This document shows positions 42,139 through 50,027 of a stretch of DNA of 64,000 nt, one piece after another; position 1 is the first letter of the stretch; every line of letters starts with the position of its first letter. Source of the DNA: Candidatus Tectimicrobiota bacterium. Its GTDB lineage: Bacteria > JACPUC01. The stretch lies in NCBI GenBank assembly GCA_016192455.1, contig JACPUC010000008.1, positions 62,001 through 126,000 on the forward strand. The letters run 5' to 3'. The position numbers and the translations under genes were made by a program. Below the pieces are notes generated by a model that saw only the letters and a list, made by a program, of their open reading frames with translations, did not search any database and was not told where the DNA came from.

Positions 42139-42981
42139 ATGGAAATCGTGCGAATCAAGGAGCCCCACGAGTACCCGCCAAAGAGTCAACGGGTGTTTGA
42201 ACGCGTCAAGGATTGGTTCGGGGTCGATTTCGTCCCCAAGATGGATCGGGCGCAGAACCACTACCCCGAGTTCGGCGACGGGTTTCGGCGCGCCGCCAAA
42301 GTGACGATGCCCGATGGCGATCTCAGCCGCGGCCAGAAGGAGATGATCGCCGGGGCGGTGAGCGCCATCAATGTCTGCGAGTACTGAGGCCAGGCCCACA
42401 TCGCTGCCGGGATGCAGCAAGGCCTGGATGATGAGGACCTCTGGTTCGAGATGGCCTACACCGCCTCCGCCACCCATGGGCTCAACGCGGTCGCCGATGG
42501 CCTGCGCCTGCCCCTCGACTTCGCCGGCGCGGCGGGGACGGGCAACGGCGGGGCGCCGCCGTTCATCCCTCTGCTGAGCTACGAGGAGGCGTCCGGCAGC
42601 GTCCGGCGCATCTATGACGACATCAAGGCCTATTACGCCATGGATGATGTCCCGAACGTCTTCACGGCCATCGCCGACGATGCCACCTACCTGCGCGAAA
42701 CGTGGAGCTACGTGAAGGGGACGTTCACGACCAAAAAGCTGGAGCGCAGCTTCAAGGAGTGCCTCGCCTTCGCCGTCTCGCTCACCGGCAAGTCGGCCTA
42801 TGGCGCTGATTTCCACCTGCGGGAGATGCGGCGCCTGGGCGTGAGTCCGAAGGCGGTTCGCGAGGTCATCCAGGTGACGCAGCTCTTCAATGTAGCGACG
42901 AAGCTGGCGGACGCCCTGCACCTCGAGCCCGACCTGTCGCCCCAGGTCATCAAGGCGCAACGTCAAAAGACCGCGCCATGA
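42139..42981 (+). CDS. Selenocysteine-containing AhpD-like (carboxymuconolactone decarboxylase-fold) protein
   Basis: One 280-codon frame from the ATG at 42139, interrupted only by an in-frame TGA at 42385-42387. The TGA is codon 83, exactly the second Cys of the AhpD redox motif E-x11-C-x2-C-x3-H: Glu68, Cys80 (NVCEY), Sec83, His87 (GQAH). A SECIS-like hairpin follows at once (42390-42427). The second half repeats the fold with the motif decayed: Glu207, Ser219 in place of Cys, Gly222, His226 (SAYGADFH). So this is a tandem AhpD domain with a CxxU active site in copy one. AhpD-fold proteins act as peroxidases or thiol-disulphide partners. If TGA were a true stop, the reading would end one residue into the motif. 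Sec insertion machinery is not in the window. Confidence 0.85.
42385..42427 (+). promoter_or_regulatory. Bacterial SECIS-like element after in-frame UGA
   Basis: Starting 2 bases after the UGA: lower stem CCAGGCC (42390-42396) pairs perfectly with GGCCTGG (42421-42427); upper stem GCTGC (42403-42407) pairs with GCAGC (42414-42418); apical loop CGGGAT carries the G-G. The loop guanines lie 22-24 bases after the UGA, inside the spacing known for bacterial selenoprotein genes. It lies within the coding region, as SelB requires. Confidence 0.75.
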
Positions 42982-43341
42982 AGGCGCGCCGAGGTTCCGA
43001 ACGGCAGAAGCCGAAGAGGTTCGCCGGCGGAGGCTCGCGGCCGCTGGCTAGCGGCGCGGCCACCGCCCCTTGGAAGTGTGAGGGGAGCGCGAGCGTGGGG
43101 TCGGGCAATGGGGCAGCGGAGTGGCTGGCAACCATGCGGCAGGGAATGGGGTTGCGAAGCGAGAGGAAGTTCTCCATAGTGTATGTTTTGCGTCGTCAGC
43201 GGCATCCACGCGCGACGCGACCGGTATCCTGAGCATTGTCAACTCGCCGTCGGCGCCTCACGCCGAACTCTGACAGCCCAGCGCGCAACGCAATCTGAAG
43301 GGCTTGCACGCAAACGCGACTGTAGGAGGTCAAGGAGAACC
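42982..43341. other. Intergenic region before rpoZ
   Basis: 360 bases with no convincing gene; short frames are basic shadows. It should contain the rpoZ promoter. AGGAGGTCAAGGAGAACC directly before rpoZ is a double ribosome site. Confidence 0.4.
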
Positions 43342-43599
43342 ATGGACGATAGCCTCATCACCCAGGCCGCCTCCAAAGTCGGCAACCGCTACCTGCTCAT
43401 CAATATTGTGACACGGCGCATCAAGCAGTTGAAGGCCGGCTCGCATCCTCTCGTTGAGACCGAAAGCGAGTCCCACCTGGAGGTCGCCCTGCGCGAGGTG
43501 ATCGCTGGGAACACCTTGGCGCGCTTTCCGGAGGAAGCCACGGAGCCAGCGGAAGCGGTGCACGCTGCTCATGATGAGGAGCCGGCATCAGCGACCTGA
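43342..43599 (+). CDS. rpoZ: RNA polymerase omega subunit
   Basis: 85 residues from the ATG at 43342, with AGGAGGTCAAGGAGAACC upstream; the longer ORF from 43183 is a shadow extension. The omega fold is recognisable: ITQAASKVGNRYLLINIVTRRIKQL (residues 5-29), matching the 'A...v.nRf.LV.va..R..qL' helix pair that clamps the beta-prime subunit, then LEVALREVIAGN. The C-terminal 20 residues are acidic and Ala/Glu-rich. It stabilises RNA polymerase and in some bacteria mediates (p)ppGpp binding. A short tail and no gmk or relA neighbour: the usual gmk-rpoZ-dfp context is absent. Confidence 0.82.
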   Translation: MDDSLITQAASKVGNRYLLINIVTRRIKQLKAGSHPLVETESESHLEVALREVIAGNTLARFPEEATEPAEAVHAAHDEEPASAT

Positions 43600-43726
43600 C
43601 AGCGATCGCGCCACCCCACCCGCGGCAGGCGGCAGGCCGTAGGGAGGGCGCAAGAGGGTGCGCTCTTCCCCCAAGAACCGGCGCAGCGGCGCTCGCTGTC
43701 CCGGGACGCCTCGCGGGAGCGTGCCA

Positions 43727-44308
43727 TCACTCCGGCGGCGTGCTCCATCCCGCTCCCGCCGTCCCATCCAACGCCTTCAGCTCCATGCGGCGCATGGAGT
43801 CCGTGTCCCGGAGCACTTTCTGGATTTCGCGCTGCACGTTTTCCGAGCTGAGGAGCTCCGAGAGGAGCATGCGGTTGTAACTGATGCGGCGCAGATCGTC
43901 GTTGAGGTACTCATCCCGCTCCTCGTGAAGCTTGCGCGTGGCGCGGTAAAGACGCTCCTCGAGGGCCTCGTTCTCCGTCAACAGCGCCATGACGAGGTGC
44001 GATTCCTTGCGCCGCATCCCGAACAGCCCCACCTTCGCTAGTTTCTTCCGGTAGTTCTCGTTCAGGGTCTCGAGCTGCTCGATGCGGCTGCGCAGCTTCT
44101 GCACCTCCTTCTCAAGACCGACCTTGTGGGCGTCCCAGAAGTCGTTCAGGGCGCGCTCTATGGTGAAGAGACGCTGGTTCCGGTCCTCTGCCAGCCGGCG
44201 GAACTTGCGCCCCCACCAAAGGCGGCCCAGGGCGATGCCGATGCTGAGGAGCGCCGCTGCGGCGAAAATGAGGATGAACAGATCACGCGGATCACTCGTG
44301 AAGGTCAT
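43727..44308 (-). CDS. Membrane-anchored coiled-coil protein
   Basis: 193 residues from the ATG at 44308. One N-terminal transmembrane segment (LFILIFAAAALLSIGIALGRLWWGRKF, about residues 10-36), then a long charged helix with heptads (EVQKLRSRIEQLETLNENYRKKLAKVG and ALLTENEALEERLYRATRKLHEERDEYL). The C-terminal half is still helical and ends in a Ser/Thr-rich tail. No catalytic motif. This is the single-span coiled-coil layout of envelope, division or sensor scaffold proteins; no family is recognised. Convergent with rpoZ. Confidence 0.65.
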   Translation of the reverse strand: MTFTSDPRDLFILIFAAAALLSIGIALGRLWWGRKFRRLAEDRNQRLFTIERALNDFWDAHKVGLEKEVQKLRSRIEQLETLNENYRKKLAKVGLFGMRRKESHLVMALLTENEALEERLYRATRKLHEERDEYLNDDLRRISYNRMLLSELLSSENVQREIQKVLRDTDSMRRMELKALDGTAGAGWSTPPE

Positions 44309-44510
44309 TCTCGCTCTCCGGAAATCCCCCCGAGGTTCCTCTCGCGGCAGGCGCCTTCACCCAAAGACCGCGGCACAACCTCTCATTACCGTACCCTAGC
44401 GCGCCCCTCCCTGGTTCGTCAAGACGATACCGCATGAGAGCCGAGGGTGCCTGCCGACTGGTCGCTCCCCGGACGCCGGCCGCGATACCCTGCGAGGCTA
44501 ATAATTGTCC

Positions 44511-44539
44511 TTGACATCTTTTTTCGCCTTGCCTACCGT
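44511..44539 (+). promoter_or_regulatory. Candidate promoter for the AOR operon
   Basis: A consensus TTGACA at 44511-44516, a 17-base spacer and TACCGT at 44534-44539 (matches TAnnnT), about 115 bases before the zinc-ribbon ATG. It lies in the 344-base gap between the coiled-coil gene and the operon. The region is AT-richer than its surroundings. Not tested for any regulator site. Confidence 0.4.
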
Positions 44540-44652
44540 AACAGCGTCGAACTGGCGTGTCGGCCTCCGCCTGGCCGGGAAGCACCCTGTTCGCTTGCTA
44601 CCCCTTTTCCTCGCACGGCGATCGTTCACGTTACGGTTGTGGAGATGGTGGC

Positions 44653-44856
44653 ATGGCCGCTGACGTCAAAACCGCCGCGATTCGCTGCAAGTCCTGCAAC
44701 TGCCGCTTCGACGTGCCCGACGGCCAAAAGGAGGTTGTCTGTCCCGAATGCGGCCAGGGCTGGAAGATGCGCTGGTTTCGACCCGGGGTGGGCATGATCA
44801 TCGCGCCGCTCAACTGGACGCAGTTCCAGAAGGAGGCGAGAAGGGTTCAGGAATGA
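44653..44856 (+). CDS. Zinc-ribbon protein coupled to AOR
   Basis: 67 residues from the ATG at 44653 with GGAGATGG upstream; a GTG at 44557 opens the frame earlier but adds a cysteine-poor stretch. Two zinc knuckles, RCKSCNCRFDV and VCPECGQGWKM, about 18 residues apart. The C terminus (VGMIIAPLNWTQFQKEARRVQE) is helical. Its TGA overlaps the AOR ATG (ATGA), so it is translated with AOR. It could deliver metal, help assemble the tungstopterin enzyme, or bind nucleic acid; none is shown. Confidence 0.7.
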   Translation: MAADVKTAAIRCKSCNCRFDVPDGQKEVVCPECGQGWKMRWFRPGVGMIIAPLNWTQFQKEARRVQE

Positions 44857-46736
44857 GCAACAAGATTGCATGGGTCAACTTGGCGACCCGTGAGGTGCGG
44901 ATAGAGGAGATTCCGGAGGAGTGGCGGCGGAAATACATCGGCGGGCGCGGCATCAATCAGTACCTCCTCTTCCAGCTCGTCGATAACTCCACCGAGCCGC
45001 TCGGGCCGGAAAACCCCCTCATCGTCGGCGCGGGCGCACTCTCCGGGGTGCTGGGCATCGCCAACTGCCGCGTCAACTTCTCCGCCAAGTCGCCCGAGAC
45101 AGGGCACTTGGGTGACTCCAGCATGGGGGGCTTCTTCGCCTCCGAGCTGCGCCAGGCGGGGTTCGACCATATCGTCTTCACGGAGCGCGCCGAAGAGCCC
45201 ATCTACGTCACCGTGCGGGACGGCGCCATCTGCTTCCACGCCGCGGCGCACCTCGCTGACACGAACGCCATCAGCATTCAGGACCGCATCAGGGAGGAGC
45301 TGGGAGACCCCCGGGTGCAGGTGGCGGCGATCGGCCCGGCAGGGCGCAACAAGGTGGTGTGGGCCTGCATCCTCAACGGCTCGAGCGACGCCGCCGGTCG
45401 CACCGGCATGGGCGCCGTCATGGGATCGAAGAACATCTGGGCCATCGCCGCCCGCGGCACCAAACCGCTGCAGGTGCACGACCCCGCCAAGCTCCTCGAA
45501 GTGACGAACCGGCAGTACACCCAGGTGACGACGACGAAAGGCTTCCTGGCCACCTCCGTGTATGGGACGCTCATCCGCCTCAACAACACCCGCACCCAGG
45601 GCTACGAGGGGGGCCACAACCACCAGTTCAACATGATGGAGGAGGGGGGGGAGGAACTCGACTCCGACATCTTCCTGGAGCGCTACGAGTCGGCCAAGAC
45701 CTCCTGCTTCAACTGCCCCACCCACTGCCGGCACCACTACGAGATCAAAGAGGGACCGTTTGCGGGGACGAAGGGCGGCTCCATGGAGTACTACGGCGCC
45801 GGCGGCTGGGGCAGCCAATGCGGCAGCGGCGACTGGAACACCATCCTGGTAGCCTTCGCGCGCTGCAACGAGTGGGGCCTCGACGTCGGCTCCGCCACGG
45901 CCTACACCGGCTGGCTGATGGAGCTGTGGGAGAAAGGCATCCTCACCCGCGAGCACACCGACCTCGACTTCACCTGGGGCAACCAGGAGGCCATCTTCGG
46001 CATCCTCGAGCAGACGACCTTCCGCAAGGGATTCGGCAACCTCGTTGCCGACGGCTGGATGAAGACGGCCGCGTACCTCGGCAACGACGCCGGCCGTTAC
46101 ATCGACCACGTCAAGGGGCTGACCATCGAGCCGGACGACGTGCGCGGTCACCGCGCCCAGGCCCTCGGGCTCGCCACCTCATCGCGCGGCGCCGATCACC
46201 TGCGCAGCCGCTACACCCTCGAGGAGTTCAGCCTGCCGCCCCAGGTCACGGCGAAGCTCACCGGCCGCGCCATCCCGGCCTCGGCGGAGAGCTACGAGGG
46301 GAAGGAGTGGGCCTGCTTCTGGACCGAATCCCTCTGCGCCGTCGCCGACGCCTTGGGGATTTGCAAGTTCCTCACCAAGTGGCTGAGCGCCGGGCTGCTG
46401 GGGTTCGACGAGTTCAGTGAGTGGCTGGGGGCCGCCAGTGGCCTGAAACTGACGGCGCAGGAAATCCTCGAGGTGGGCGAGCGCATCTACAACGTCGAGC
46501 GCCTCTTCCTCGTGCGCCACGGCTTCCGCCGCAAGGACGACGACGTGCCGCTGAAGTTCTACCACGCCTGGACGCACGGCCCGCGCGCCGGCACGCGGGT
46601 GGAGCCGGAGCACTTCCAGCCGCTCCTCGAGCGCTACTACGAGCTGCACGGCTGGGATAGCGACGGCGTGCCGACGGAGGCAACGCTGCAACGCCTGGGC
46701 ATCGACCTGCGCATCGAGGCGAGCGCAACGGTTTAA
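44853..46736 (+). CDS. Aldehyde:ferredoxin oxidoreductase (tungsten, bis-pterin)
   Basis: 627 residues from the ATG at 44853, overlapping the zinc-ribbon stop. The AOR family pattern is clear: IAWVNLATREVRIEEIPEEW, YIGGRGINQYLLF (domain 1, pterin), GALSGVLGIANCRVNFSAKSPETG, GPAGRNKVVWACILN, and the [4Fe-4S] ligands CFNCPTHC (Cys285, Cys288, Cys292) with the fourth at Cys504 (GICKFL), matching the Pyrococcus AOR spacing. Domain 2/3 catalytic segments follow. The enzyme oxidises an aldehyde to the acid with ferredoxin, or reduces the acid. Neighbouring ferredoxin and MoaD-like genes support a tungstopterin system. Confidence 0.93.
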   Translation: MSNKIAWVNLATREVRIEEIPEEWRRKYIGGRGINQYLLFQLVDNSTEPLGPENPLIVGAGALSGVLGIANCRVNFSAKSPETGHLGDSSMGGFFASELRQAGFDHIVFTERAEEPIYVTVRDGAICFHAAAHLADTNAISIQDRIREELGDPRVQVAAIGPAGRNKVVWACILNGSSDAAGRTGMGAVMGSKNIWAIAARGTKPLQVHDPAKLLEVTNRQYTQVTTTKGFLATSVYGTLIRLNNTRTQGYEGGHNHQFNMMEEGGEELDSDIFLERYESAKTSCFNCPTHCRHHYEIKEGPFAGTKGGSMEYYGAGGWGSQCGSGDWNTILVAFARCNEWGLDVGSATAYTGWLMELWEKGILTREHTDLDFTWGNQEAIFGILEQTTFRKGFGNLVADGWMKTAAYLGNDAGRYIDHVKGLTIEPDDVRGHRAQALGLATSSRGADHLRSRYTLEEFSLPPQVTAKLTGRAIPASAESYEGKEWACFWTESLCAVADALGICKFLTKWLSAGLLGFDEFSEWLGAASGLKLTAQEILEVGERIYNVERLFLVRHGFRRKDDDVPLKFYHAWTHGPRAGTRVEPEHFQPLLERYYELHGWDSDGVPTEATLQRLGIDLRIEASATV

Positions 46737-46778
46737 GACCACCTGGAAAGCCGGGGCACGAGGAAGGGCGCCGCTGCC

Positions 46779-47207
46779 ATGATGAAGCTCGTGGTGAAGA
46801 AGAACCACTGCACCGGCTGCATGCTCTGCGAGTCGGCCTGCTCGCTCTTCCACGAAGGCGTGGCGAACTTGGAGCGGGCGCGGGTGCAGATTGCCCGCGG
46901 CGAGGCCCTCAGCCACAACTACGGCATCAACATCTGCCGCCAGTGCAAGGTCTGCCCGCCCATCGACGCCTGCCCGGTGCGCGCCATCTCCCGCGACGGC
47001 GAGCACGGCGCCATCATCATCAACTACGACGCCTGCCTGCCGGGCTGCTCGATCTGCGTCGCGGCGTGCCACCTCGACGCCATCTTCCAGGCGGGCGGCG
47101 GGAAGCCGGTGGTCTGCGATCTCTGCGGCGGCGATCCGCAGTGCGTGAAGATGTGCGAGCCGCTCGCCCTCGGCATCACCGAGGTGAGGATGGCGGCGGC
47201 CAACTGA
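46779..47207 (+). CDS. Polyferredoxin-type 4Fe-4S protein (HycB/CooF-like)
   Basis: 142 residues (ATG 46779 or 46782). Four cysteine clusters: NHCTGCMLCESACS, NICRQCKVCPPIDACPV, DACLPGCSICVAACHLDAIF and CDLCGGDPQCVKMCEP, the standard set of electron-transfer subunits such as HycB, CooF and the AOR-partner ferredoxin. No signal peptide. It would carry electrons to or from AOR. 42 bases after the AOR gene, same operon. Confidence 0.9.
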   Translation: MMKLVVKKNHCTGCMLCESACSLFHEGVANLERARVQIARGEALSHNYGINICRQCKVCPPIDACPVRAISRDGEHGAIIINYDACLPGCSICVAACHLDAIFQAGGGKPVVCDLCGGDPQCVKMCEPLALGITEVRMAAAN

Positions 47208-47232
47208 GGCGGCCGGCGGGAGGGAACACGCC

Positions 47233-47508
47233 ATGATCACCGTGAAGCTTCGCCCGCCCCTCACGGGCCTGATCGGCGCCAAGGAGCTGACCGTCAAGCT
47301 GCGCCAGGGGACGCTGCGCGAGGTCCTCGAAGCCGCCGGCGGCGACCATCCCAAGCTGCGGGCGGCCGTCTGCGAGGAGGACGGCAGCTTCAGCCAGGAC
47401 TTCAAGTTCATCCTCAACAACGAGAGCATCAACCTGAAAGACAACCTGGAGACGCTGGTCAGCGAACGGGATGAGCTGATCCTGCTGATGCCGATTGCGG
47501 GGGGGTAG
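47233..47508 (+). CDS. MoaD/ThiS-like sulphur-carrier protein
   Basis: 91 residues from the ATG at 47233 (GGGAGGG upstream). Ubiquitin-like beta-grasp: LTVKLRQGTLREVLEAAGG, ILNNESINLKDNLETLVSERDELILLMPIAGG, ending in the diglycine needed for thiocarboxylate chemistry. It supplies sulphur for the pterin dithiolene of the adjacent tungsten enzyme, as MoaD does for molybdenum cofactors. Last gene of the operon; MoaE and the rest of cofactor synthesis are not in the window. Confidence 0.9.
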   Translation: MITVKLRPPLTGLIGAKELTVKLRQGTLREVLEAAGGDHPKLRAAVCEEDGSFSQDFKFILNNESINLKDNLETLVSERDELILLMPIAGG

Positions 47509-47587
47509 GAGCAGGTCCGGATATTTCTTCACCGATGTCCTCAATCGGTAGGCAATCCATTCTCGATGAGCCGGTTTTCAACCTCAG

Positions 47588-48229
47588 TCATGGTGGTCCT
47601 GAAACAGGAAACCAGGCTTTCATCAAATCTCTGAATTGCTGGAAAGAGGTGTCGGTACACCGTTCAAGGCTCACGCGCTCTGCAAGAGCGCGATAGATGG
47701 CCGAGGAACGCGGAGTCCGAACTTCGCGTAGGACCGCGTGCAACGTTTCCTTGGGGCGCGGCGGTTTTAACGCACCAGGAGGCCAAAACTGCCGCTCCGA
47801 CAACCAATCTCGCAGTTGTGGTGTGCGACCTTCCCAACCAAGAGCCCGACCGACCTCTGGAGAGTCGCTCCAAACCCAATTCTCCAGTTCCGGTTGGATA
47901 ATCAAGACCCGCGACCGATCTTCCCAGCCTGCAGCAGCTAATCTTCTTTCGAGATCCGCTCGAACATCATCCGCCTGGCGATCTTCCTGCCCTGATCCTT
48001 CGTAATCAAACATGACCAGCGAATGCTTGGCGCGACGCCGATAGGTTTCAAGAACCTCCGGCGCCTCATGAAAACAACCGGGGTCACGTCGTGGGTGGAA
48101 AAGGAGTTCATAACGAATCGGTCGAATGCCAAGGCTCTTTTGCCGATGCGACAGCAGGCAATCAAGGGTTTCGCTATCGTCCTTTCCCGGAAGGAGGGCA
48201 ATCAGGTCCAAATCGAATCCATGGTTCAT
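47588..48229 (-). CDS. TOPRIM/DUF4276-like partner protein
   Basis: 213 residues from the ATG at 48229, which overlaps the ATPase stop (ATGA); the frame is open to 48280. An acidic strand (ALLPGKDDSETLDCLLSHR), then LVMFDYEGSGQED, resembling the DxD/DxE strand of TOPRIM folds, and IIQPELENWVWSD, which resembles the conserved segment of DUF4276/TOPRIM-related proteins. The TOPRIM glutamate is not in the usual position, so the activity is uncertain. With the OLD-like ATPase upstream the pair has the layout of two-gene defence systems (OLD/TOPRIM, PARIS-like). That label is inference. Confidence 0.6.
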   Translation of the reverse strand: MNHGFDLDLIALLPGKDDSETLDCLLSHRQKSLGIRPIRYELLFHPRRDPGCFHEAPEVLETYRRRAKHSLVMFDYEGSGQEDRQADDVRADLERRLAAAGWEDRSRVLIIQPELENWVWSDSPEVGRALGWEGRTPQLRDWLSERQFWPPGALKPPRPKETLHAVLREVRTPRSSAIYRALAERVSLERCTDTSFQQFRDLMKAWFPVSGPP

Positions 48230-49473
48230 CCGAGGACCCCTGTGGCAAATAATGTCCCTAAATCCGTGCCTCGTTTCCATTCGCGAAGGTTGGGGTGCTC
48301 ATCACCACGGACGACGTCGGTCGCTCCTTCGGGGGAACGCGCGAAGCACAGGATCTGGTCGGGATTAGCAAGCGACAGCATCACCGGGGAATGAGTCGCG
48401 CAGAGAACCTGGCTTTCGTAAGCAGAAGAGAGCGACTGGAACACCGTCTCCACCGCCCTCGGGTGAATGCCGTTCTCGGGTTCCTCGATGAGGTAGATGT
48501 GCCCAGGCTCACCAATATAGGCCAGCAAGGTGAGCGCCAACAACCGCATCGTCCCATCCGATACGGTCCAGGAGGGAACCTTCAAGCCGGTTTTATAGAC
48601 CACCTGGAGGTATCGATGTTTGTCTTCCGGCCGCTCAACGGTCTCGATGGTTTTTAGATCTGGTAGCGCTGTGCGCACGTGCGCTATCCAGCGATCGAAC
48701 GCACGGCCGCTCTTTCGGGAAAGGTTGTCAATCGTCCATGGTAAATTGGAACCATCCGGGCGGAATCCCTTTGGCTGTCCGGGTGGGCTTGGTTTCCGCA
48801 TGATCGCACTGTTGAGGACAAGGGTCTCAATTCCCTCGTTAAGAACTCCTTTCAACCATGTGGAAACGGGAAACTTCGATTCGTCCTCCGGAAGGTTCGC
48901 CAAAGCAGATTTGCGTGGGCCAAGCTTGAAGGCATGATCCCAGCCCTTTCCTGTTTCGTCATAGAAATTGTCATTCCCCCCCCGCACTTTATTGACGACC
49001 GTTTTAGCTCCCCTTGAAGGAACCCTGGTTAAGATCGAGTTGGGTGGGGTCGGCAAATCCGGGAACAATTCCTTTTGGACAGAAGCTTCTGGCATCCGCG
49101 ACATAAGAAGGACGCGTTCGGCAAGTATGGCATTTTCTTCCGTCGTTCGGTCAATGCCTATGGCTACTTCGTAACGACACGTATGGTAGTCAGGTTGTTG
49201 CAAGAGCCTCTGGCGTTCTTCTGGTATCGCCATCTCGACAGCAAGTTCAAACCTATTCCCCTCCTGCTGCCAGAATAGGTCCCGGAGGTTCTCCGTGCGC
49301 TCGCGCACCGCGGCCTCCAGTCCTCCCGACGCTAGTTGGCCGAGGAAGCGGGCTGCGTCCAGGAACGTTGTCTTGCCGCTTGCATTTGGTCCCACCAGGA
49401 TTTGAAAGGGAGCAACGTCGCGTTGCAGATTACGGAGGCAGCGGTAGCGTAAGGCTTCGATCCGTCGAATCAT
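48226..49473 (-). CDS. OLD/RecF-like AAA ATPase
   Basis: 415 residues from the ATG at 49473, which overlaps the stop of the upstream frame (ATGA) and has GGAG before it. ABC-type ATPase domain split around a coiled region: Walker A GPNASGKTT (residues 28-36), signature-like SDGTMRLLALTLLAYI, Walker B YLIEEPENGIHP, and switch CATHSPVMLS. Such proteins (AAA_15/AAA_21) accompany nucleases in OLD, PARIS and similar defence systems. It is translationally coupled to the TOPRIM-like gene downstream. The lower GC level marks a transferred cassette. Confidence 0.85.
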   Translation of the reverse strand: MIRRIEALRYRCLRNLQRDVAPFQILVGPNASGKTTFLDAARFLGQLASGGLEAAVRERTENLRDLFWQQEGNRFELAVEMAIPEERQRLLQQPDYHTCRYEVAIGIDRTTEENAILAERVLLMSRMPEASVQKELFPDLPTPPNSILTRVPSRGAKTVVNKVRGGNDNFYDETGKGWDHAFKLGPRKSALANLPEDESKFPVSTWLKGVLNEGIETLVLNSAIMRKPSPPGQPKGFRPDGSNLPWTIDNLSRKSGRAFDRWIAHVRTALPDLKTIETVERPEDKHRYLQVVYKTGLKVPSWTVSDGTMRLLALTLLAYIGEPGHIYLIEEPENGIHPRAVETVFQSLSSAYESQVLCATHSPVMLSLANPDQILCFARSPEGATDVVRGDEHPNLREWKRGTDLGTLFATGVLG

Positions 49474-49852
49474 GGTGCTCCGATCTCCCGTCGATGGCCA
49501 GCGTACTTTACAGCCTCCGCGCAAACTTCGAAGAACCGCCGTGCCGGAATCTCCTGTTTCTCAAGATCGAGCCGGAATGCGAGGTCCTGGATGCGGGCCA
49601 GCTCGGGGCCTTGTCCAGCGAATCCGAGGCCACCTCAAGTCGGTACGTCTCAGCCAGTTGCTCTGCTTTATACCATTCGTTCGTGGTCAAGTGAACAGGC
49701 TGCCCAAGCGTGCGCCTCTTAACCTCAACACGCTTCACGACGACATCCTCGACAACCTCGCACCCCGGCTTGTCCGCGCGTACCTCAAAACCGTAACCTC
49801 GTTGACCTCCTCCTTCAGGCGCGCGGCGATTCGTGCTATGCTCAAGCGGGTA
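49470..49852 (-). pseudogene. DUF3883-type protein, truncated and frameshifted
   Basis: A remnant upstream of the ATPase. One frame gives GYGFEVRADKPGCEVVED, VVKRVEVKRR and VHLTTNEWYKAEQLAETYRLEV, the characteristic DUF3883 core ('IEVK...v.LT.nEw..A.....Y.L'). A one-base shift in the CCCC near 49607 continues to ELARIQDLAFRLDLEKQEIP and FFEVCAEAVKYAG, ending in a TGA that overlaps the ATPase ATG. The N-terminal part beyond about 49852 is missing or unrecognisable. So the cassette once had at least three coupled genes. Confidence 0.65.
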
Positions 49853-50027
49853 GGGCCGCAGGCTCTGCCCGCTTTTCCGTTCCGCAGCCGCGGTCGGTTC
49901 GCGCCATACCGGCATGGCGTGGGAAACATATAGCCCCGAAAGCATTTGCGAGGAACACCTGCCGTACTGCCAGGCTGGGCTGGGGAGTGCGCGGTCGCCA
50001 TCACCTCGGCGAGAGGAGGAACGTCTG

